A program made the position numbers and the translations under genes. 64,000 nucleotides of DNA. It comes from Siccirubricoccus deserti. Lineage in GTDB: Bacteria > Pseudomonadota > Alphaproteobacteria > Acetobacterales > Acetobacteraceae. The stretch is from contig NZ_JACOMF010000024.1 in the NCBI RefSeq assembly GCF_014283215.1, positions 1-64,000 of the forward strand, given 5' to 3'. Position 1 is the stretch's first letter; every line of letters begins with the position of its first letter. Under the pieces are notes generated by a model, which was given only the letters and a program-made list of their open reading frames with translations, was not told where the DNA came from and did no database searches. Positions 25,801 through 34,800 of this stretch are shown here, in pieces.

Positions 25801-28800
25801 GGGCAGGGGCCACCGAAGCAGGTGCCGGCATGGCCGGCGCGCTACTGTCAGCGACCAAGGCCGCCAGGCGGCGGATGGTCGGTGCGTCATACAGGCGGGT
25901 CGCCGGCAGGGCGATGCTGAAGCCATCCTGCAGCTTGCGGGCGATTTCCACCGCCAGGATGGAATCGACCCCCAGTTCGACGAGATTCGCATCCAGGTCG
26001 AGCGCACCGGCATCAAGGTACAGCGCATCGGCGACGATGCCGAGCAGGCGGGCAAGGACCGCATCCGCATCCATGGCGGGCTTCGGCGCCGGTCCCGCCA
26101 CAGGCTCCGCCACCTGCGGCGGCATGGGCGCCGGAAGCATGGGCGCGGCGCTGGGCGGCGACGCAGCCGTAGCCGGGGCTGGCACCCACCCGGGTCGTTG
26201 GTCGAACCAGTGCCGTTCATCGGCGAAGGCGTAGCCCGGCAGGCTGCGGCGCCGCGCCCCGGGCGGCAGGGGCAGCAGCCCCCACGCGACCGGCACGCCG
26301 GACACCCACAGCCTGGCGACCCGGTCCAGCCGGCCCTGCGCCACCGCGCGGCCGACCAGCCCGGCCGCCTCGTCCGCGGTTTCGAACAGCCCGCCCAGGA
26401 TGTCGCGCTGGACCACGCCGCTGGCGCCATCGGCCTCAGCGCCGTCCAGCCAGGCGCGCAGCCTGCCGGCGAGTTCGGTCGGGGAACCCGCCACCAGGGC
26501 CAGCCGTGCCGGCATGGCATTCCGCCCCTCCCGCAGGGTGAGCAACAGGTCGGGCCACGCCCAGGCATCGCCGGCGGCTTGCAGCCAGCCCAGCAGGGCT
26601 TCCGCCTGTCGCCGCAGCGCCACCATGTCGCGGGCGGAAAGCGGCACCAGCGCCGGCCCGGTCGCAGCCGGCGCCGGGCGAGGCGCAACCGGCCATTCCT
26701 CCAGCAGCAGATGCGCATTGCTGCCGCCCAGACCGAAGGAACTCACCGCGCCCCGGCGCGGCGCGCCCCCCATTGGCGCCGGCCAGGGCGCGATCCGCCG
26801 CTGCAACCGGAACGGGCTGCCCGCCAGCGGCAGCAGCGGGTTCGGCGCTTCCGCATGCAGCGTGGCCGGTAGGGTCGCATGCTGCAGCGCCAGCACCGAT
26901 TTGATGACCCCGGCGATGCCCGAGGCCGGCTCGAGATGGCCGATATTCGACTTCACCGAGGATAGCCCGCAGAACCCCGCCTCGGGCAGCGCCTCGCCAC
27001 GTTCGGCGGCGACCTCGGCGAAGGCCCTGCACAGCGCATCGACCTCGACCGGATCGCCGAGCGCGGTGCCGGTGCCATGCGCCTCGATATGGCCGATGGA
27101 GCCAACCGCGACGCCGGCCCGGCGGAGTACCCCGGCGATCAGCGCCGATTGCGCCGTCGGGTTGGGCGTGGTGAGGCCAGAGGCGCGGCCACCATGGTTC
27201 TCGCCGCTTTCCAGGATCACGGCGCGCACGGGGTCGCCATCCGCGAGCGCCTGGGCCAGCGGCTTCAGCACCAGCACGCCGACGCCTTCGCCCCGCACGT
27301 AGCCATCGGCCTCGGCCGCGAAGCTGCGGCAGCGGCCGGTGGGGGAGAGTATGCCAAGCTGCGCGCCCATCACCTGTGCGCGCGGCGAGAGGATGAGATG
27401 CACGCCGCCCACAAGCGCCGTCCCGCACTCGCCCTCCCGCAGCGCCCGCACTGCGCGGTGCAGCGCTACCAGCGAGGAGGAGCAGGCGGTGTCGATGGTC
27501 TGCGAAGGGCCGTGCAGGTCGAGCAGGAAGCTCAGTCGGTTGGCCAGCATGGTGCGGGTATTGCCCAGTACGGCCTGGGCCGCCGCCTCGCCGGCATCGC
27601 CGAGCAGTTCGGCATAGTCGTTGAGCTGGCTGCCGACGAAGACCCCGGTGGCGCTGCCCGCGAGGCTGGCGGGCGGCAGCGCCGCATCCTCGAGCGCGTG
27701 CCACGCCGTCTGCATCAGCAGCCGCGCCTGGGGGTCAAGGAAGGCGGCGTCCCGCGCGGTTATCCCGAAGAAGGCTGCATCGAAGCGGTCGGACCCGGCG
27801 ACGAAGCCGCCCCAGCGCGGCACTTCCGTATCCGGGCCCATCCCTGGCGCGGTGCGGTACGCCCGCCAGTCCCAGCGGTCCGGCGGGATCTCGCCGACCA
27901 GGTCGCGGCCATCGCGCAGCGCCTGCCAGAAGGCATCGAGATCTGCGCAGCCGGGGAAGCGGCCCGCCATGCCGATAATGGCGATCCGTCCATCACTGGC
28001 GGGCAGGGCCGACCGCAGCGGCAGCGGGGCCGCGGCGGAAGGCAGCACCGCGGGCGCTGCGGGCGCTGCGCCGAAGCCCGCCCCGCTGGCCAGCAGATGC
28101 TCGGCCAGCGCCTGCACCGTGTTCACGCGGAACAGCTCCGTCACCGGCATTGGGACGGAGAAGCGTTCCTCCAGGACCGTGGCAAAGCCGCGCAGGTGCA
28201 GCGAATCCAGCCCAAGCGTGCCGAAGGGTGCGTCATCGGCGATGTCGCCGGCCGGAATCCGCAGCTGTTCGGCAAGCAGGGCGCGCACGGCCTGGCGCGC
28301 GGCAGTGCCGGAGGCCGCGCCACCGGCAGCTGGCACCGCGCGGACCGCCACCGGCGCCATGACGGGATCGGGCCCGCCGACCGGCAGAACGGCGACATGC
28401 CCCTCCCCGCCTGCCAACAATTGGTCGAGCGCCGCTAGTCCTGCGTCATTGGTCAGCGCCGCCAGCCCGCTCGCCTGCAACGCCGCCTCCCGCGCCGGGC
28501 CTGCCGCGGCCATGCCGCCGAATTGCCAGACCGGCCAGGCGATGCTGAGGCTGCGCCCGTGCCGCCTGCCGGCCGCGACCTCGGCCGCCCGCCGGGCGGC
28601 GAAGCCCGCCAGGAAGCGGTTGGCCAGCGCGTAATCGCCCTGGCCGAAATCACCCAGTTCCGCCGCCAGGGAGGAGAACAGCACGAAGGCGCTCAGCCGG
28701 TCGGCCGCGGTGGCGCGGTCGAGATGGATCGTACCGGCGATCTTGCTCGCCAGGACCGCCTCCGTGGCCGCAGCGGTCGCATCGCCGAGCGGCGCGGCGC

Positions 28801-31800
28801 GCATCGCCCCGGCAAGCTGGAACACCGCATCCAACCGGCCGTGCCCAGCGCGGATCTCGGCTGCCATGCGCTCGACCGCAGCGGCATCGGTGACATCCAG
28901 CGGCCAGACCCCGGGGCCCGCATGGCGCGCCGCGAGCACGACCTCCGCCCCATGACGGGCGCGGAGATGCACCGCCAGGGCCTGCCCGATGGCGCCGGTG
29001 CCGCCAACGATCCAGCAGACGGCACCCGACGGCAGCGCCCCTTGCTGCGCTGCGGCTGTCCATGGCCGCAACCGCCGCTCCTGCCTTTCGTCACCAACCC
29101 AGCGGAGCTCCGCGGAGGATCCCGCCCGGCCGGCTTCCGCCAGCACGGCCTGCGCCACGGCCGGGGCGTCGACGGTCCGCGACAGCCGCAGCACCGACCA
29201 ATGCTGCGGCTTCAGCGCAATGCCCAGGGCGGTCGCCGCCGCCATCACCTCAGTGGCAAGGGTGTCGCCGCGGGCGACCAGCAGCACCCGGGTGGCGGGC
29301 GCGACCAGCAGCCGCCGGGCCAGCCGGACCAGCAGGCGCGCCAGCGCCATGGGGTCGCTCTCGGGCATGGGATGCAGCACCAGCAGCGGTGCGGCCAGGG
29401 CCACATCATCCAGCGTGGCGAAATCGTGCCGGGTCAGCGGCATCCGGCCACCCAGCGCCTCGGCCAGGCCAGGGTCGTCATCGAAGACCAGGGCAGCAGA
29501 GGGCAGCGTCCCGGGGCTGGCCGGCGCGGCCTGCCACACCGACACATGGAAGCGGATTGGCTGCGGCTGCGGCTGTGGGACAGGCAGCGCCGCATCCGGC
29601 GCCCAGTGGCGCTCCTCGGCGAAGGGATAGGCCGGCAGCGCGACCCGGCGCAGCCCGGTCCCGGCATAGAGCGCCAGCCAATCGACGTCCGCGCCCTGTC
29701 GATAGGCGGACCCCAGCGTGGCCAGCGCCGAAGCATCGCTGCGCCCGGCCAGGAGCGCTGCATGGGCCGCGGCCAGGGCGCTGGCGCTGTCAACAAGGAC
29801 ACTGTCCGCGGAGGCAGTGGCGGCCGCCGAGGGCCGCAGCAACGCCAGACGCAGCCCGGCATGGTCGCTGGCCAGCACGGCATGGCGATGCGCCATGTGC
29901 CGGCGCCCGATCGCCAGGGTATGGGCGATATCGGCCAGCGGCACATCCTGCCCGGCGGCCTCCAGCCAAGCGGCGAGGTCCGCCAGCCGCCGGGCCAGCG
30001 CGGCTTCCGTGCGGCCGGACAGCGGGAACAGGAAGGGCCCCTGCGGCAATCTCGGCCGAGCCGGCAGGCAGGCCGCCTCCTCCAGCACCACATGCGCATT
30101 GGTGCCCGACAGCCCGAAAGCAGAAACTCCGGCGCGGCGCGGTCGGTCCGGGCGCCGTGGCCAGGGCTCCGCCCGGGTGCAGACCGCCAGCGGCGAAGCG
30201 GCGAAATCGATGTGCCGGTTCGGCACGCTGTGGTGCAGCGAGGCCGGCAATAACCCATGTGCCAGGCCCAGCAGGACCTTCTGCACACCGGCGATGCCCG
30301 CAGCCGGCCCGGTGTGTCCGATATTGGTCTTCACCGAGCCGATCCGGCAGGCGCCCGGGGCCGTCACCCCATGCTTGCGGAAGACCCGGCCCAGCGCCTC
30401 GGCCTCAATCGGGTCGCCGAGCTTCGTGCCGGTGCCATGCGCTTCCACATAGTCGATGGCGGCGGCGGTCAGCCCGGCGCGGTCCAGCACCTCCGCCACC
30501 AGTTCCGCCTGGGCGCGTGAGGACGGCGCGGTGAAGCCATGGGTGCGGCCATCCTGGTTGGTGCCGGTTGCCCGGACCACACCGAGGACGGGGTCGCCAT
30601 CCGCCAATGCTGCATCCAGTCGGCGCAGCACGAGCACGCCGACCCCCTCCGCCGCGACGAAGCCATCCGCCGCATCGTCGAAGGCGCGGGTGGCGCCGTT
30701 GGGCGAGGTCATGCCCAGACTGCCGGTCAGCTGGTGGAAGGCCGGGGTGGAGGTGACGAAGACCCCGGCTGCCAGGGCCAGCTCGCTCTCCCCGCTGGCG
30801 ATGCTGCGGCAGGCAAGGTGCAGCGCAACAAGGGAGGAGGAACAGGCGGTGTCCACCGCCAGCGCCGGGCCACGCAGGTTCAGCAGATAGGCCAAGCGCC
30901 CGGCCAGCACCGATTGCGCATTGCCGGTGAAGGCATGCGGCGGGGGGGGTGCCCCGGGTGTGGCGCCGGAGGGGTAGTCGCCAGCCGCGACGCCAACGAA
31001 GATGCCGCAGCGGCGGCCATCCAGCCAGGCGGGGCCATATCCCGCATGTTCCAGCGCCCGCCAGGCGGTGGTGAGGAACAACCTTGCCTGCGGGTCTGTG
31101 TGGTCCGCCTCGATGCCCGACATCTCGAAGAAGAGCGGGTCAAAGCGGTCGACACTGTCGAGGAAGCCCCCCTGGCGCCAGGACTCGGTTCCAGCCGGGG
31201 CATTTGGCCAACGCCCGGCGGGCGGCAGACCGATACTGCTGACGCCGTCGCGCAGGTTGCGCCAGAAGCTGTCGAGATCCGGCGCGCCCGGCCAGATGCC
31301 GGCCATGCCGACCACAGCCACCGCGTCCCCACCCGCCGACAGGGCTGCCTGCGGCACGGCCGTGTCCGTTGCCGGTGCGATCGGTACAGCGGCCATGGCG
31401 ACGGCGGGCGGGGCCTGCGGTTGCAACGCCGCCCCATGCTCCGCCGCGAGATGCGCCGCCAATGCAACGGGTGTGGGGTAGTCGAACAGGGCCGCCACCG
31501 GGACCGGAATACCCAGCCGGGCGGACAGCCGCTCCGTGAGATCCACGCCGAGAATGGAATCGATGCCCAAGGCGGCGAATTCCTGCCGGTCATCCAGGCT
31601 GTCGAGCGGTTCACGCAAGGCTTCCGCCAACGCCCGCCGCACCGCGGCCCGCACCACGGTGAGCGGCGCCTCGGCTGCCTTGGCGGTGGCGGCGGCCAGG
31701 GGGGCGGGACGGGGGGTGGGCAGCGCCGTCTGCAGGGCAGGCGCCGGCTGCGCCGCCGCGCTGGCCGGCAGCTGAGCCAGCAGCACGACCTGCGCCGCCT

Positions 31801-34800
31801 CGGCACCGGCCTGCTCGGCCGTGCGGCTGACGACGGCGGCGAAGCCGGCCTCGGCGAGCATCGCCCGCCAGCCTGGCTCGTCCAGCAGCGGGCTGTGGGG
31901 CAGCCGGCGCTCGGCGTCATGGAAGCGCCACCAGCCTTCGGTCAGGCCGAAGACGAGGGTGGCGAAATCCCGTCGCCGCACCGCCTCGTTCAGCAGCAGC
32001 GTGCCGCCCGCGCCGAGCAGCGCCCGGCAATGCGCCAGCGTCACCCCGATATCGGCCGTCGCGTGCAGCACATTCACCGCGATCACGATATCGGCGGTAC
32101 CAGTCAGGCCCGCAGGCACCGGCTTTTCCAGATCCAGCACCGCGAATTCCGCTTGCGGGAAGCGGGCGCGCAGGCCGGTCCGGGCGGCACGGATCAAGCT
32201 GGGGGAAAGGTCGGTGAAGCGGTAGCGGAATCCGATTCCTGCGTCCTGCAGCGCCTGCATGACGGCAATGGCGGTGCCGCCCGTGCCGGCCCCGACCTCG
32301 GTCAGCTGCAGCACCCGGCCCGCGCCGCTCTGGCGGGCGATCTCCAGCACCGCGGCGGCGACGGCCGCGTTGAAATAATTGGCGATCGGGTTGTCACGAT
32401 AGAGCGGCGCCACCAGCGCGCCGCTGCCGCCGGGGAACAACAGCTCGGTCGGCGCGACGCGGCCGGCCAGTGCCTCGGCATAGGCGGACAGGCAGCGGTG
32501 CGTCACCGCCAGGAAGGGACCCAGCCAGGGCGCCTGGGCCTTCAGCGCGGCCTCGGCCAGCTCCGGATGCTCGATCCGTTCGGCGAGGCCGGCATCCAGC
32601 AGGGCTTCGGTCACCTCGAACCGGTCGCCGCGCAGGACCAAGAAGCCGGCCCGGCAGAGGATGTCGAGCACGGCATCGAACAGGCGCTCATGAAGCGGCA
32701 CTACCGCCAGCATCCGGCGCAACTCCGTCAGGGTGGCGGATTGGCCGGGCGCCTGCAGGAAGCCGGCGGCCTGGAACAGCCCGACCAGCCGCTCATGCGC
32801 GCATCGCTCCAGTGCATCGAACTCTGCGGTCAGCCGGGCGACGGATGCCTCGGCCTCCGTCACCTGGGCGGGTGGTGCGGCGGCGGGCGACGCGGCGGGG
32901 TTCGCCGGGATGCCCAGCGCGTTCAGCGTCTCCGCAGAGACTTTCATCGCCATCGCCTGCGGCAGGCCCGCGTCCAGAATGCCTTCCAGCGCCGCCAGGC
33001 CCTCGGCCACGCCGATGGCGCCGATGCCGAGGCTGGCCGCGCGTTTCTGGAACACTGGCGCCGCCACGGCCCCGACATCCCCCCAATAGCCCCAGTTGAC
33101 CACCACCACCGGCATGCCGGCAGCCCGCAGGGCGAGGCCCAGCGCATCCTGCCCAGCCGCCGCGGCGGCGTAATTCCCCTGCCCGGGATTGCCGATGAAG
33201 GCATTGGCCGAGCTGAACAGCACCAGCAGGTCCGGCCGGTCCGCCGCAATGGCCCGGGCCAGGTTCGCCGTCGCCGCCAGCTTCGGCGCCAGCACCGCGG
33301 CCATCGCCGTCGCGTCCAGCTGCATGAAAGGTGTGTCGCGCAGGACCATGGCGGCCTGCACGGCCCCGTCGAACCGGCCGAACCGCGCCCGGCCCTCTGT
33401 CAGCGCTGCATCGAGCTGCGCCGCATCGGCGGCATCGGCCCGGACATGGAGTACGCTGCCGCCCGCCGCCTCGATCTCTGCGACGGCCCGGGTCTGGGAG
33501 GCGGAAAGTGGGCTGCGGCCCACCAGCAGCAGCCTGGCCCGGTGCCGGCGTGCCAAGTGCAGAGCCAGGGCCAGGCCCAACCCGCCCGTCCCGCCGAGCA
33601 GCACATAGGCACCGCCATCGCGGAACCCGGCCTTCCCCGGGGCTGCCGATGGCGCAACCTCATCGAGGCTGCGGAGCCAGCGGCCACCGCCCCGCAAGGC
33701 AATGCTGCGTCCGGGCGCCTCATCCGGCTCCGCCAACAGGGCCGTGGCGAGCGTCGCCGCATCGGCCGCCAGTTCGGCCGGCGCGAGATCGACCACCGAA
33801 AGCCGCACCGGCGCCAGTTCGCGCGCACCGGCCATGGCAAGGCCGGCCAGCATGGCGGCACCGGCATCAGGCAGATCCGCCTCCGTCACCACCTGCGCCC
33901 CGATGGTGACCACCCGCACCGGCAGCCCCGCCTCAAGGGTGGCGACGGAGCCGGCCAGGGCCTGCAGGAAGCGCATCCGCGGCAGCAGATCCGCCCGTGC
34001 GGCGGCCTCCAGCGCGGCGGCCGCAGCGCCGGTCCGGCGCCCGCTGCCCAACATGTAGACCGCGGCCAGCGGCTTCAGCTGCGCCAGCAGCCGGTCGAAC
34101 GCGACCCCCTCCGCACGGTCGATGCCGAAGACGCCGGCGGCCCGCGATTCCGTCGCCTCGCCCAGCACCACCTGGATGACGCCGCGATCCCCGAGCGCCT
34201 TGGCCAGCGCATCGCCGAGCCCGCCATCCTCGTCATCGCGCAGGATCAGCACGACGCCGTCCGGTCGCGGCGCCGCGGCCGGCGCGGCTTCGGTGGGGTG
34301 CCAGCGCGGCACGAAGACAGGCACGGGCTCGGCGCCCGGCCCGGGTACCGGATCAGGCACCGGCATGGCGTTCGGCTCAGGCAACGGGGCAGGCTGCGCC
34401 GCCACGCCAGGCAGGCGCAGCGCAAGGAAATCACGGGCCGTGGCCAGGACCTGCCCTGTCTCGTCCAGCAGGCTGGCATGGAAGCGTGCCCGGTCCGCCA
34501 CCAGCTCAGCCCCGGCGAAGACGATGTGGACGAGGCAGCTCGGCTCGGGCCGCGCATGCAGCGTCAGGGCGCCGAGGCCGGCAGGCACCAGCACCTCCCT
34601 GGCTTCCGGCCGCGCCGCGGCCAGCGCCGCCATGCCCGCCTGGAATGCGCCATCAAGCAGGGTGGGGTGGAGGTCATAGTCGTCGATTCCGGCCAATTCC
34701 TCCCCGGGCAGGGAAAGCTCCGCCAGGGCCTCCCCCTGCCGCGGGTCCCCCGCCAGCCAGATCCGGCGCAGGCCACGGAACAGCGGGCCAAGCGCCACGC

